Source: Halomonas salipaludis
Lineage (GTDB): Bacteria; Pseudomonadota; Gammaproteobacteria; Pseudomonadales; Halomonadaceae
Length of the DNA stretch: 64,000 nt
Assembly: GCF_002286975.1 (NCBI RefSeq)
Contig: NZ_NSKB01000009.1
Span: forward strand, 62,001 to 126,000
Reading direction: 5' to 3'
Shown here piece after piece: positions 30,910-39,908 of the stretch. How positions within the stretch are numbered: position 1 is the first letter of the stretch; every line of letters starts with the position of its first letter. A program made the position numbers and the translations under genes. A model generated the notes under the pieces. The model ran no database searches and was not told the origin of the DNA. It saw only the letters and a list, made by a program, of their open reading frames with translations.

Positions 30910-31221
30910 TCACGTTGCCAGGGACGGCTCGACCAGCGCCGCAAGGGTCGCAACGACGATGGCCAGCGCCACCGCCAGCCAGCAGAACGCACGTCCTTTA
31001 TAGCGTAGCGGATCGCGTCGAATCTGGCGCAACCCGATCAGCGCCAGCACCGCAGCGGCGATGTTCAGCGGCGGCAGGCGCCCTTCAAAGAATAGGGCCA
31101 CGAAGGCGGTAATGATCGCCGCCACCGCGAAACCGGCATAGCGCTTGCGGGGCGGATGGGGCTCGGCGGGGGTCTCGGCGTCTGACAAGCCAGCGTCTCC
31201 GGGCTGCAGTGAAGGCTCCAT
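30910..31221 (-). CDS. Small two-helix membrane protein (DUF4190-like)
   Basis: About 103 aa from ATG 31221. An acidic, Pro-rich cytoplasmic N-terminus precedes two hydrophobic segments (GFAVAAIITAFVALFF and FCWLAVALAIVVATLAAL). Between them is the stretch LALIGLRQIRRDPLRYKGR, which resembles DUF4190-type proteins. It lies between gabD and folX on the same strand, and function is unknown. A longer frame from 31344 lacks support. Confidence 0.7.
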   Translation of the reverse strand: MEPSLQPGDAGLSDAETPAEPHPPRKRYAGFAVAAIITAFVALFFEGRLPPLNIAAAVLALIGLRQIRRDPLRYKGRAFCWLAVALAIVVATLAALVEPSLAT

Positions 31222-31273
31222 GCTAAGCCGACTGACTCCCGGAAACCAACCCCGCGGCGACACGCGAACGGGT

Positions 31274-31684
31274 TTACTCGCTGCGGCGGATCTCGCGGGT
31301 GTCCGACAGCGTGATCGACACCGAGTCGGCGAAGCGCAACGCATGGGGTTTGTCGATCTCGACCTGGGCGGTCAGCACCTGCTGGTAGGACATGATGATG
31401 TCGAGCACTTCACGGGTCATGCGCTCCAGCAGCAGAAAGCGATTCTCTTCGACATGGGCAATGACGTGCTTGGTGATGGTGCGGTAGTTGAGCGCCTGAT
31501 CGATATGATTGAACTGCACCGCCCGATCGGCCCGATAACGAATGGTGGCATTGATCACCACGTCCTGGCGGTTCTTGATCTCGTCTTCCTTGATGCCGAT
31601 ATGGGTACGCAGTCGCAGGTTCTTGATGCGAATGCTCGCCAGGTCGTGGTCAAGATGCTGGTCGTCGAGCGCGTGCAATGCCAT
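31274..31684 (-). CDS. folX: Dihydroneopterin triphosphate 2'-epimerase
   Basis: Epimerises dihydroneopterin triphosphate, leading to monapterin-type pterins. The 136-aa protein has the FolB/FolX tunnelling fold. [41 protein letters not shown] and [15 protein letters not shown] match FolX rather than FolB. folE lies immediately upstream on the same strand, so the pair supplies a tetrahydropterin branch. No FolM gene is seen in the window. Confidence 0.93.
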   Translation of the reverse strand: MALHALDDQHLDHDLASIRIKNLRLRTHIGIKEDEIKNRQDVVINATIRYRADRAVQFNHIDQALNYRTITKHVIAHVEENRFLLLERMTREVLDIIMSYQQVLTAQVEIDKPHALRFADSVSITLSDTREIRRSE

Positions 31685-31750
31685 GGGCGGTCCTCCTCGG
31701 GCCGGTAGCGAAACTCGGATGGATCCAGCGCAGGATAGCGGCTGGGCGTT

Positions 31751-32308
31751 TCAGCGTCCGTTGACCAAGGTAAGAAACTCCTGACGCGTCGGCTGATTCT
31801 CACGGAAGGCGCCCAGCATCACCGAACTGGTCATGCTCGAGTTCTGCTTCTCGACCCCGCGCATCATCATGCACATGTGCTTGGCTTCTATGACCACCGC
31901 CACCCCGCGTGCCCCGGTCACCTGCAGCACCGCTTCGGCGATCTGGCGGGTGAGGTTCTCCTGTATCTGCATGCGTCGCGCATACATGTCGACGATGCGC
32001 GCAAACTTGGATAGCCCCAACACCCGGCCGTTGGGCAGGTAGGCGATGTGGCACTTGCCGATGAACGGCAGCAGGTGGTGCTCGCACATCGAGTAGAGCT
32101 CGATATCCTTGACCAGCACCATCTCGTCGGTTTCCGATTCGAACACCGCACCGTTGATCAACTCTTCGAGCGACTGATGATAACCGCGAGTCAGGAACTG
32201 CATGGCCTTGGCGGCCCGCTTGGGGGTATCGCGCAGGCCTTCGCGCTGGGGGTCTTCGCCCAGCCCGGAGATGATATGGCGATAGTGGTTGGCGAGCTCT
32301 TCGGTCAT
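31751..32308 (-). CDS. folE: GTP cyclohydrolase I
   Basis: Converts GTP to 7,8-dihydroneopterin triphosphate. 185 aa with [17 protein letters not shown] (zinc and catalytic residues), [43 protein letters not shown]. Upstream lies an AT-rich promoter with repeated TATACA/TGTACA half-sites. Pairing with folX suggests this copy feeds a pterin cofactor rather than only folate. Confidence 0.97.
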   Translation of the reverse strand: MTEELANHYRHIISGLGEDPQREGLRDTPKRAAKAMQFLTRGYHQSLEELINGAVFESETDEMVLVKDIELYSMCEHHLLPFIGKCHIAYLPNGRVLGLSKFARIVDMYARRMQIQENLTRQIAEAVLQVTGARGVAVVIEAKHMCMMMRGVEKQNSSMTSSVMLGAFRENQPTRQEFLTLVNGR

Positions 32309-32367
32309 GAGGGGGCCTATATGCTGGTATCACCCTGGGTCGTCAAGGGTGTGTTGCACTACTGTGA

Positions 32368-32403
32368 TATACAAAATATATACAGCAATTATGTTTTGTA
32401 CAA
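32368..32403 (-). promoter_or_regulatory. folE-folX promoter with TGTACA-N12-TGTATA operator-like repeats
   Basis: Read on the minus strand: TTGTAC (32403-32398), a 17-bp spacer, then TATATT (32380-32375), a promoter-like pair about 65 bp from folE. The sites TGTACA (32397-32402) and TATACA (32379-32384) are spaced by 12 bp, and a further TATACA is at 32368-32373. Such symmetric half-sites resemble, from memory, operators of light-responsive MerR-family regulators (LitR/CarH). The surrounding DNA is far more AT-rich than average. Confidence 0.5.
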
Positions 32404-32497
32404 TGACGTGACGCATAGCGACCAATTCTAAGCCCTGGGACCAGACCCGTCGAGCCGCGGAGCGAGGCGATCTCGGATAAGCAGCACAGGCTCTAAT

Positions 32498-32601
32498 GGA
32501 TCCGGCGACAGGCCTGCGAGGGGGCGCTGTAAACCCATCCCTGGGCGCTACCTTGCGCCATCCATGGCGCAAACCCCCTCTTCGGCCTGTCCCCGGCGTC
32601 C
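32498..32601 (-). repeat. About 105-nt structured repeat, copy A (minus orientation)
   Basis: Reverse complement of the element at 34404-34508. In element orientation: outer stem GACAGGCC..GAGGGGG with CCCCCTC..GGCCTGTC, inner hairpin TTGCGCCAT-GG-ATGGCGCAA, and a constant core AGCGCCCAGGGATGGGTTTAC. The 432-bp gap between folE and the exported-protein gene (32309-32740) holds this element and the folE promoter; nothing else was recognised. Confidence 0.75.
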
Positions 32602-32740
32602 TTAGCCGCGATAAATGGGATACCCCGACTGGGCCTGCCGAGATGCAGTGACATCATGTCACGCCCCGCCCGGCTGCAGCCGAACCTGGCTGTGGTAGAC
32701 TTCTGCCACCCTGCCATGAGTCCAAGCGAGTTTACCGGGA

Positions 32741-33316
32741 ATGATCAAGTCAACGCGCTCCACGCTGGCCCTGTTCGCCGTCGCCATGAGCCTGCCGCTA
32801 GCCGCCCAGGCCGGCACGCTATCGCTCCCCGCCGGCGCCAGCGTGGCCGTGGAAGTCATCGATACCACATCCCTCGATGTCAATAACACCAGCCAGTCCG
32901 ACGTCCTGCTCAAGCCCACTGCAGCTGCCAGCGGCGAGTACGACCTGCCCAACCACTGCCTGATCACCGCCGATGCGCGACTCGACGGCGAGCGCATCCG
33001 TCTCAGTGCCAGCACCCTGACCTGCATCGAGGCCAGCGCCGACGACAGCGAGATCTTCAGCGGCGACCTCTCGGCCACCGCCGAGGATCTCGACGGCAAT
33101 ATCGGCGTACCCGCCTGTGTCGAGGGCAGTGGCAGCGATTGCCAGCGCGCCGAACTCGTTCCCGGCGAGGCCTTCCAACTGCGCCTACGCGGCGAGCTCG
33201 CCCTGGAGGCCCAGGAGAATCCCTCGGCGCAGATCAACGAGCGTCGCCGCCAGGCCAACGGCGAAGGCGTTGCCAACCCGGTGCCCGGCGAACGCCCCGA
33301 CCCCGAGGCTCAGTAA
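32741..33316 (+). CDS. Hypothetical exported protein
   Basis: 191 aa with a clear signal peptide (LALFAVAMSLPLAAQA-G, cleavage near residue 24). The mature part is acidic and beta-rich in appearance, with two Cys pairs (NHCLITADARL / LTCIEA and PACVEGSGSDCQ). It ends in a charged tail. I do not recognise the family. The 3' end overlaps srkA by 7 bp tail to tail. A 205-aa antisense frame here is a shadow. Confidence 0.75.
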   Translation: MIKSTRSTLALFAVAMSLPLAAQAGTLSLPAGASVAVEVIDTTSLDVNNTSQSDVLLKPTAAASGEYDLPNHCLITADARLDGERIRLSASTLTCIEASADDSEIFSGDLSATAEDLDGNIGVPACVEGSGSDCQRAELVPGEAFQLRLRGELALEAQENPSAQINERRRQANGEGVANPVPGERPDPEAQ

Positions 33317-34302
33317 TCGGCCAGCCAGCGCGGGTGCTGCTCCAGCGCCTGGCGCTGCTGCTCGAGGCTGCGGATATGCTGGTCCCAGTAGCCCTCCTCG
33401 GCGGCCCAGGGGAAGGCCCGCGGAAACGCCGGGTCTTCCCAGCGTGCGGTGAGCCAGGCGCTGTGGCGCAGTAGCCGCAGCGTGCGCAGCGGCTCGATCA
33501 GCACAAGCTCGCCTCGCGGAAAGTCCGCCTCCTGCTCATAGCCTTCGACAATCTCCGAGAGCTGCCACTGCAGCTCTTCCGGCGTCTGGGCGGTGAGCAG
33601 CATCCATAGATCCTGCACCCGCGGCCCCATCAGCGCATCGTCGAAGTCGACCAGGCTGAAATCGGCGTCGCGCCCCAGCATATTACCGAGGTGGCAGTCG
33701 CCGTGTAGACGAATGACCGACTGCGCCGGCCAGGTGTGCCCGCGCAGTAGCTTGGCCAACTCAGCGCTGATGCGCGCATAGGCGTCGCGTTGGCGGCGCG
33801 TCAGCCAGGGGCCGCCCAGCACGGTGGCGCGCCCCTCCTCGACCATCTCGGTCAGGTTCAGGTTCAGGCGGGTGGTGAAAGCGCGCCGCGCGCCTACGGC
33901 ATGCACCTTGCCGATCAGCTCACCCAGTGCGAACAGGTGCTCGGGATTCTCGAGCTCCGGGGCCTGGCCAGGCACCTGGGGAAACAGCGTCAGGCGAAAA
34001 CCCTCCCAGTGATGCAGCGTCTCCCCGGCGGCATTGCGCCAGGGCGCGGCCACCGGCACGCCGGCCTCGGCCAGTTCGAGCAGGAAGTCGTGCTCCTCCT
34101 GGATCTGGGCATCGCTCCAGCGTCCCGGGCGGTAGAACTTGGCCACCCAGCGGCGGCGCTCGTCGTCGCTCAACAGAAATACCCGGTTTTCGTAGCTGTT
34201 GAGCGCGAAGGGCTCGCCGGGCAGCCACAGGCCCAGCGACTCCACCGCCGCCACGATGCGCGCCGGGCTGAGCCGTTCGAAGGGGTGAGGGGTGTCCGCC
34301 AT
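33310..34302 (-). CDS. srkA: Stress response kinase A (YihE/RdoA)
   Basis: Cytoplasmic protein kinase of the APH-like fold that counters MazEF-type and envelope stress death. 330 aa from ATG 34302 (AGGAG upstream). Seen: LNSYENRVFLL (nucleotide-binding region), WVAKFYRPGRWSD with the ATP Lys, the catalytic loop IRLHGDCHLGNML, and LVDFDDALMGPRVQDLW for metal binding. Members normally sit next to dsbA; here it lies between two copies of an inverted structured repeat. Confidence 0.93.
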   Translation of the reverse strand: MADTPHPFERLSPARIVAAVESLGLWLPGEPFALNSYENRVFLLSDDERRRWVAKFYRPGRWSDAQIQEEHDFLLELAEAGVPVAAPWRNAAGETLHHWEGFRLTLFPQVPGQAPELENPEHLFALGELIGKVHAVGARRAFTTRLNLNLTEMVEEGRATVLGGPWLTRRQRDAYARISAELAKLLRGHTWPAQSVIRLHGDCHLGNMLGRDADFSLVDFDDALMGPRVQDLWMLLTAQTPEELQWQLSEIVEGYEQEADFPRGELVLIEPLRTLRLLRHSAWLTARWEDPAFPRAFPWAAEEGYWDQHIRSLEQQRQALEQHPRWLADY

Positions 34303-34403
34303 GCTCGGCTCCTGAGGGGGAAAGCCTGGCATCTTAGCAGTCGCTGGCCGTGCCTGCCGAGATGGCATTCATTGACCTTGGAGCCGATCGCCACTGCCAG
34401 CGA

Positions 34404-34508
34404 GGGACGCCGGGGGCAGGTCGAAGAGGGGGTTTCGATGCCATGGATGGCATCGGTAGCGCCCAGGGATGGTTTACAGCGCCCCCTCGTAGACCTGCCG
34501 ACGGATCA
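34404..34508 (+). repeat. About 105-nt structured repeat, copy B (plus orientation)
   Basis: Same architecture as 32498-32601 in the opposite orientation. The outer stem is GGCAGGTC..GAGGGGG with CCCCCTC..GACCTGCC, the inner hairpin CGATGCCAT-GG-ATGGCATCG, and the core AGCGCCCAGGGATGGTTTAC. Arms differ from copy A at paired positions, so pairing is kept. The gap 34303-34581 holds nothing else recognised. Confidence 0.75.
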
Positions 34509-34581
34509 GTCCCGAGCGGCGCCAGGCTTATCGGTGGCCCGGCGTCCCTCGCTCTGAAGTTATGGCAGCCACCCAATCCCC

Positions 34582-35301
34582 TCACTGTCGCGGCGTGCGC
34601 GCCACCGCCCATACCTCCACCAGCGTCGCGCCGCGGGCCTGGCAGGCCTGGGCCAAGGCCTCGCAGGTCGCCCCGGTGGTGACGATATCGTCGAGGATGG
34701 CGACATGCGCCGGCAGCACCTGCTCGACGCTGAAGGCCCCCTTGAGGTTGTCGCGCCGCGCCTTGCGGCTCAGGCCCACCTGGCTCGGCGTATGCCGCAG
34801 CCGCTGCGCCTTGACCAACGGCAGTCCCAGGCGCCGAGCCAGCCGCTCGGCCAGCCAGGCGACCTGGTCGAAACCTCGCTCTCGGGCACGCCGCGAATGC
34901 AGCGGCACCGCCACCAGCGCCTCGGGCAGCTGCTCCACCCCGCGCAACTGGCGCTCGAGCAGCGCCAACAGCACCGCCCCCGCCCGCGGCGATGCCGAGA
35001 ACTTGAAACTCTGGACCAACAGCGCCACCTCGTCGCGGTAGCGCAATGCCACCCGCGCACGTACGAAACTCGGCGGCTGGCTGAGGCAGGCACCGCAGAC
35101 CAGGCCGGATGGCGTCAATGGCGGCAGCGGTTCAGCACAGCGCGGGCAAGCCGGCAGGTTCCATGGCAGCGCCACCAGGCACGCCTCGCACCAGGGCGCA
35201 TCCGAAGCCGCGGGGCCCCGGCAGAAGTGGCAGCGCCCGGGCAGCGCACTGCGCAGCATCCGGTCAACCCTACCCAGACAACGAGTTGACAGCGTCGACA
35301 T
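34582..35301 (-). CDS. comF: ComF family phosphoribosyltransferase-like protein
   Basis: About 239 aa from ATG 35301. An N-terminal zinc-ribbon-like part has four Cys pairs (CHFC, CEAC, CPRC, CGAC), followed by a PRTase-like domain with VPLHSRRARERGFDQ, LSRKARRDNLKGAF and the PRPP-binding VAILDDIVTTGATCEAL. ComF is needed for DNA uptake in competent bacteria; its biochemical role is uncertain. It is divergent from bioB, and the operator lies between them. Confidence 0.92.
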   Translation of the reverse strand: MSTLSTRCLGRVDRMLRSALPGRCHFCRGPAASDAPWCEACLVALPWNLPACPRCAEPLPPLTPSGLVCGACLSQPPSFVRARVALRYRDEVALLVQSFKFSASPRAGAVLLALLERQLRGVEQLPEALVAVPLHSRRARERGFDQVAWLAERLARRLGLPLVKAQRLRHTPSQVGLSRKARRDNLKGAFSVEQVLPAHVAILDDIVTTGATCEALAQACQARGATLVEVWAVARTPRQ

Positions 35302-35327
35302 AGTCCCTATCATCAGGCACACACCCC

Positions 35328-35357
35328 TGTTAACTCATGACTGATCTCATGTTAACT
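35328..35357. promoter_or_regulatory. BirA-type biotin operator
   Basis: Two GTTAAC cores (35329-35334 and 35351-35356), each inside TGTTAACT, separated by 16 bp. This matches the known BirA pattern (TGTTAAC-N14-16-GTTAACA). It sits between comF and bioB. Because it covers ATGs at 35337 and just before 35351, translation of bioB more likely starts at 35385. Confidence 0.7.
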
Positions 35358-35384
35358 GAGCCATCAGCCCCAGCGGACCCTACC

Positions 35385-36392
35385 ATGACCCTAGCCAGCG
35401 ATACCGCTCCGCGCCACGACTGGCGCCTCGACGAGATCCAGGCGCTGTTCGCGCTGCCCTTCAACGACCTGCTGTTTCGCGCCCAGCAGGTGCACCGTGC
35501 CCACTTCGACGCCAACGCCGTGCAGGTCGCCACCCTGCTCTCGATCAAGACCGGCGCCTGCCCGGAAGACTGCAAGTACTGCCCGCAATCGGGCCACTAC
35601 AACACCGGCCTGGGCAAGGAAAAACTGATGGAAGTCGAGCGGGTGGTGGACCAGGCCGCCGCCGCCAAGGCCGCCGGCGCCAGCCGCTTCTGCATGGGCG
35701 CGGCCTGGCGCAGCCCCCGCGAGCGCGACCTCGACGTGGTGCTGGAGATGGTCAAGCGGGTCAAGGCGCTGGGGCTGGAGACCTGCATGACGCTGGGCAT
35801 GCTCGACGGCGAGCAGGCCGACCGGCTGGCCGCGGCGGGGCTCGACTACTACAACCACAACCTCGACACCTCGCCGGAGTACTACGGCGAGATCATCACC
35901 ACCCGCGGCTATGCCGAGCGCCTCGAGACCCTGGGCAGCGTGCGCCAGGCGGGGATGAAGATCTGCTCCGGCGGCATCCTCGGCATGGGCGAGGCGCCTT
36001 CCGATCGCGCCGGGCTGTTGCAGCAGCTGGCGCGGCTCGACCCACACCCCGAGTCGGTGCCGATCAACATGCTGGTCAAGGTACCCGGCACGCCACTCGA
36101 AAACGTCGACGACCTGGACCCGATCGAGTTCATCCGCGCCATCGCCGTGGCGCGCATTCTGATGCCCAAGAGCCATGTGCGGCTCTCCGCCGGTCGCGAG
36201 CAGATGAGTGAGTCGACCCAGGCGCTGGCCTTCCTGGCCGGGGCCAACTCGATCTTCCACGGCGACACCCTGCTGACCACCGAGAATCCCGCCGTGGCCC
36301 GCGACCAGGCGCTGTTCGATAAGCTCGGCCTGCACCCGGAACGCCCGCTCTACTACGATGCCAGCGCGGCACGCGCCGCCGAGCCCGCCTAG
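35385..36392 (+). CDS. bioB: Biotin synthase
   Basis: Radical SAM enzyme inserting sulfur into dethiobiotin. 335 aa from ATG 35385; the in-frame ATGs at 35337 and 35349 lie inside the operator. Radical SAM cluster Cys59, Cys63, Cys66 (CPEDCKYC); further typical parts are [23 protein letters not shown] and [13 protein letters not shown]. First gene of bioBFHCD. bioA is not in the cluster. Confidence 0.97.
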   Translation: MTLASDTAPRHDWRLDEIQALFALPFNDLLFRAQQVHRAHFDANAVQVATLLSIKTGACPEDCKYCPQSGHYNTGLGKEKLMEVERVVDQAAAAKAAGASRFCMGAAWRSPRERDLDVVLEMVKRVKALGLETCMTLGMLDGEQADRLAAAGLDYYNHNLDTSPEYYGEIITTRGYAERLETLGSVRQAGMKICSGGILGMGEAPSDRAGLLQQLARLDPHPESVPINMLVKVPGTPLENVDDLDPIEFIRAIAVARILMPKSHVRLSAGREQMSESTQALAFLAGANSIFHGDTLLTTENPAVARDQALFDKLGLHPERPLYYDASAARAAEPA

Positions 36393-36394
36393 CG

Positions 36395-37549
36395 ATGGGG
36401 CTTTGGCAGCGGCTCGAACGGCGCCTGGCAGAGCAGCATCAGCGCGGCCTGTGGCGGCAGCGCACCGGCCACGCGGCCGGGCTGCTCGACTTTGCCGGCA
36501 ATGACTACCTGGGACTGGCCCAGGACCCGCGTCTGGCCGAGGCCCAGGCCGTGGCGGCCCGTCGCCTGGGCGCCGGCAGCGGCGCCTCGCACCTGGTCAG
36601 CGGCCACCGCGAGGTCCACGAAGCGCTGGAGCAGCGCCTGGCCGCGCTGGTCGGCCGGCCGCGGGCGCTGCTGTTCTCGACCGGCTACATGGCCAACCTG
36701 GCGGTCATCCAGACGCTTTGCAGCGCCCAGACACGGCTATTTCACGACCGCCTCAACCACGCCTCGCTGCTCGACGGAGCGGCGCTGTCCGGCGCCCGCT
36801 CGCGGCGCTTCCACCATCGCGACCTCGACGACTTAGCGGCCATGCTGACGCGGCGCCCCGCCGCGAGCGAGGCGCTGATCGTCAGCGACGGCGTGTTCAG
36901 CATGGACGGCGACGTGGCCGATATCGCCAAACTGGCGACGCTGACCCAGCGCCACTCGGCGGCGCTGATGATCGACGACGCCCACGGCATCGGCGTACTG
37001 GGCGAACACGGCGACGGCTGCGTGGGTCGCGCCTTCGGCTGTGATCGGGTGCCTATCCTGGTCGGCACCCTGGGCAAGGCGCTGGGCAGCTTCGGCGCCT
37101 TCGTCGCTGGCGAGCCGCGGTTGATCGAGGCGCTGATCCAGTTCGCGCGGCCCTATATCTACACCACGGCGTTACCGCCGGGGGTCGCCGCGGCGAGCCT
37201 TGCCGCGCTGGATATCCTCGCCGCCGAGCCCGAACGGCGTACCCGGCTGCAGGCCAATATTCGCCACTTCCGGCAGCTGGCTAACGCCGCGGCGCTGCCG
37301 CTGCTCGACAGCCACACGCCGATCCAGCCGCTGCTGCTCGGCGAGCCGAGCCGTGCCATGAGCTGGCAGGCCAGCCTCGCCGCGCGTGGCTGCCAGGTCG
37401 GTGCGATTCGCCCACCTAGCGTGGCAGCCGGTGCGGCGCGCTTACGCATCACGCTCTCCGCCGCGCATACCCCAACGATGATCGAGCAGTTGGTTACGGC
37501 ACTGGTGGCCTGCCAGGAACAGGAGCATAGCGCGCAATGCCACGCTTGA
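36395..37549 (+). CDS. bioF: 8-amino-7-oxononanoate synthase
   Basis: PLP enzyme condensing pimeloyl-ACP with alanine. 384 aa: DFAGNDYLGLAQDPRL, GSGASHLVSGHREVHEALE, MIDDAHGIGVLG, and the PLP-lysine segment VGTLGKALGSFGAF. Starts 2 bp after the bioB stop; its end overlaps bioH by 13 bp. Confidence 0.96.
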   Translation: MGLWQRLERRLAEQHQRGLWRQRTGHAAGLLDFAGNDYLGLAQDPRLAEAQAVAARRLGAGSGASHLVSGHREVHEALEQRLAALVGRPRALLFSTGYMANLAVIQTLCSAQTRLFHDRLNHASLLDGAALSGARSRRFHHRDLDDLAAMLTRRPAASEALIVSDGVFSMDGDVADIAKLATLTQRHSAALMIDDAHGIGVLGEHGDGCVGRAFGCDRVPILVGTLGKALGSFGAFVAGEPRLIEALIQFARPYIYTTALPPGVAAASLAALDILAAEPERRTRLQANIRHFRQLANAAALPLLDSHTPIQPLLLGEPSRAMSWQASLAARGCQVGAIRPPSVAAGAARLRITLSAAHTPTMIEQLVTALVACQEQEHSAQCHA

Positions 37550-38265
37550 TCCTACTGCACGGCTGGGGGGTGGATGCACGCATCTGGCGGCCCCTGGCAC
37601 CACACTGGCGGGCTGACTGCCAGATCGCCAGCCCTGATTGGCCTGGCTACGGTGCTTGCCCGGCGTTGAGCGCTCCCCAGGACCTCGACGCCCTGGCCGA
37701 CTCCATGGCAGAGGCGCTGCCCACCGATGCAGTATGGGTCGGCTGGTCGCTGGGCGGGCTGCTGGCCGCCGCGCTCAGCCAAAGGCTGAGCACGCCGCGT
37801 GGCCTGATCATGCTCGGCATGGGGCCGCGCTTCTGCCACCCAGCAGCGGTGAGCAATGCGACGCTCAACGACTTCCAGCTCACCTTTGACCGCGCCCCCG
37901 AGGCCAGCTGGCGCCACTTCCTGCGCTGGCAGGCCGGCGGCGAACCGTCACCACGGGCGATCTACCGGCAGCTCACCCGCCTGCTCGGCGACACGCCGCC
38001 AGCGGCGCTGCCGACCCTGGGGGCCGGCCTGGCCCAGCTTGGCGAACTCGGCGCCCAGCATCTGGTCGAGTCGCCCCCCTGCCCGGTGGCCTGGCTATAC
38101 GGCGCCCGCGACCCACTGCTCGCGCCGGCTGGCCTGCCGCCTGGCGCCGAGGCACTGCCCGACAGCGGCCACTGCCCAATGCTCTCGCAGCCTGTCGCGC
38201 TGGCCTGTGCGCTGCAGCGACTGGCTGACGGCTTCAGTCACGCCAGCACGATGGAGCGCCAATGA
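37537..38265 (+). CDS. bioH: Pimeloyl-ACP methyl ester carboxylesterase
   Basis: Hydrolyses pimeloyl-ACP methyl ester, ending the BioC-BioH route to pimelate. The 242-aa alpha/beta hydrolase has LLHGWGVDARIW (oxyanion region), nucleophile Ser71 in VGWSLGG, an Asp in YGARDPLL and a His in SGHCPML. Embedded in the operon as in Pseudomonas, unlike the detached E. coli gene. Confidence 0.93.
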   Translation: MPRLILLHGWGVDARIWRPLAPHWRADCQIASPDWPGYGACPALSAPQDLDALADSMAEALPTDAVWVGWSLGGLLAAALSQRLSTPRGLIMLGMGPRFCHPAAVSNATLNDFQLTFDRAPEASWRHFLRWQAGGEPSPRAIYRQLTRLLGDTPPAALPTLGAGLAQLGELGAQHLVESPPCPVAWLYGARDPLLAPAGLPPGAEALPDSGHCPMLSQPVALACALQRLADGFSHASTMERQ

Positions 38266-39089
38266 ACATGCCCGCCCCCATTGCTGCCACCAGCTGGCAG
38301 CGCAACGTGGCGCGAAGTTTCAGCCGCGCCGCACCCCGCTACCTGACCCTGGCCGACGCCCAGCAGCGTATGGGCGAGGCGCTCTGGCAGCACTTGCCGA
38401 GTCGCGCCACATCCATCCTCGACCTGGGCTGCGGCCCCGGACACTGGACCCTGCGCCTCGCCGCACACTACGACACCACCGCCCTCGGCCTCGACCTGGC
38501 TCCCGGCATGCTTGCCGAGGCCCAACGCCGCCACCGTCATCACCAGCGCGGCCAACGCTGCCACTGGCTGTGCGGCGATGCCGCTCGCCTGCCGCTGGCC
38601 AATGCCAGCCTCGACCTGGTGTTCTCCAACCTGGCACTGCAGTGGTGCACGGACCTAGATCAAACGTTCAGTGAACTCCACCGGGTGCTGGCCCCCGGCG
38701 GCACCGCACTGATCAACACCCTGACGCCCGGCACCCTGGCAGAGGTCGCCGAGGCCTGGTCGCGCCCCGCGGCACTGCTCGACTTCGCGGCGTCCGAGCG
38801 GGTCGTCGCGGCCTGCCACGCGGCAGGCCTCAGGGTCAGCGTCGAACAGATCGCCGAGCGCTTCCACTACCCGGACTTCGGCGCGGTAATGGCCTCGATC
38901 AAGGGCGTCGGCGCCCAGCGCCCGTCCGTGCCGGGGCAGGCGCCGCTAACCCGCCGCGACCTGCAGTGCGCGCGCCAACGCTACGAACGCTATCGCGTGG
39001 CTGCGGGCCTACCGGTCACCTACCAGCGCCTGACCCTGACCCTGCAGCGCGGCCCCCGGCCAGCGCCCTCGAGTGAGACTTGCCCATGA
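38262..39089 (+). CDS. bioC: Malonyl-ACP O-methyltransferase
   Basis: SAM-dependent methylation that disguises malonyl-ACP for fatty acid synthesis. 275 aa: RSFSRAAPRYLTLADAQ at the N-terminus, SAM motif ILDLGCGPGHWTLRLA, and FSNLALQWCTDLDQTFSELHRVLAPGG. Start overlaps the bioH stop (ATGA). Confidence 0.95.
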   Translation: MNMPAPIAATSWQRNVARSFSRAAPRYLTLADAQQRMGEALWQHLPSRATSILDLGCGPGHWTLRLAAHYDTTALGLDLAPGMLAEAQRRHRHHQRGQRCHWLCGDAARLPLANASLDLVFSNLALQWCTDLDQTFSELHRVLAPGGTALINTLTPGTLAEVAEAWSRPAALLDFAASERVVAACHAAGLRVSVEQIAERFHYPDFGAVMASIKGVGAQRPSVPGQAPLTRRDLQCARQRYERYRVAAGLPVTYQRLTLTLQRGPRPAPSSETCP

Positions 39090-39757
39090 GCGCCTACTTC
39101 ATCACTGGCACCGATACCGACGCTGGCAAGACCCTGATCGCCAGCGGGCTGCTGGCCTTGGCCCGCCGCCACGGCCTCACTACCCAGGGGCTCAAGCCCG
39201 TCGCCTCGGGTTGTGAAGTGACACCCGACGGTCTGCGTAACCGCGATGCCCTCGCCCTGCAGGCGGGCTGCCACCCGCCGCTTGGCTACCACGAGGTCAA
39301 TCCCTACGCCTTCGCCCCGGCCATTGCCCCGCACCTTGCCGCCCAGCGCGACGCGGTCCCGCTCAGTCTCGCTGGAGTTGCACAACGGCTCGCCCCGCGG
39401 CTGGCCGAGAACCGCGACCTGACCCTGGTGGAGGGCGCCGGCGGCTGGCGGGTACCGCTCAACGCCAGCGAAGACCTCGCCGGCCTCGCCCACCTGCTGA
39501 ACCTGCCGGCGATCCTGGTGGTCGGTGTGCGGCTCGGGGCGATCAATCACGCCCGCCTGAGCCTGGAAGCGATACGCCGCGACGGCGTTCGCGTCGCCGG
39601 CTGGGTCGCCAACCTGCTCGAGCCGCGCATGCAGGAGACCAGCGCCAACCTGGCCACCCTCGCCCAGCTGCTGGATGCGCCCTGTCTCGGCCAGGTGCCC
39701 TACCTGGCCCATCCCACACCGGCGCAGGTGGCCGACCATCTGCGCCTGCCGCAATAA
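39086..39757 (+). CDS. bioD: Dethiobiotin synthetase
   Basis: Forms dethiobiotin with ATP and CO2. 223 aa from ATG 39086, overlapping the bioC stop (ATGA). P-loop GTDTDAGKT, GLKPVASG, LTLVEGAGGWRVPL. Last gene of the operon; a tRNA gene with its own promoter follows. Confidence 0.96.
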   Translation: MSAYFITGTDTDAGKTLIASGLLALARRHGLTTQGLKPVASGCEVTPDGLRNRDALALQAGCHPPLGYHEVNPYAFAPAIAPHLAAQRDAVPLSLAGVAQRLAPRLAENRDLTLVEGAGGWRVPLNASEDLAGLAHLLNLPAILVVGVRLGAINHARLSLEAIRRDGVRVAGWVANLLEPRMQETSANLATLAQLLDAPCLGQVPYLAHPTPAQVADHLRLPQ

Positions 39758-39761
39758 CGCG

Positions 39762-39789
39762 TTGACTTGGTAACGCCCATCCGTAGAAT
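39762..39789 (+). promoter_or_regulatory. Promoter of tRNA-Leu
   Basis: TTGACT (39762-39767), 16-bp spacer, TAGAAT (39784-39789), 34 bp before the first base of the tRNA. Confidence 0.65.
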
Positions 39790-39823
39790 ATGTGCGGCTT
39801 GGATAGCCGCTGCTGCTGCAAAT

Positions 39824-39908
<85 letters not shown>

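Noticed and set aside
32659-33276. 205-aa frame antisense to the exported protein gene
   Set aside because: The plus-strand product has a proper signal peptide and Cys pattern; the antisense product is Ser/Arg/Ala-rich without features.
34582-39757. bio cluster as a transferred island
   Set aside because: Composition matches the neighbours, the order is typical of pseudomonad relatives, and no mobile genes are present.
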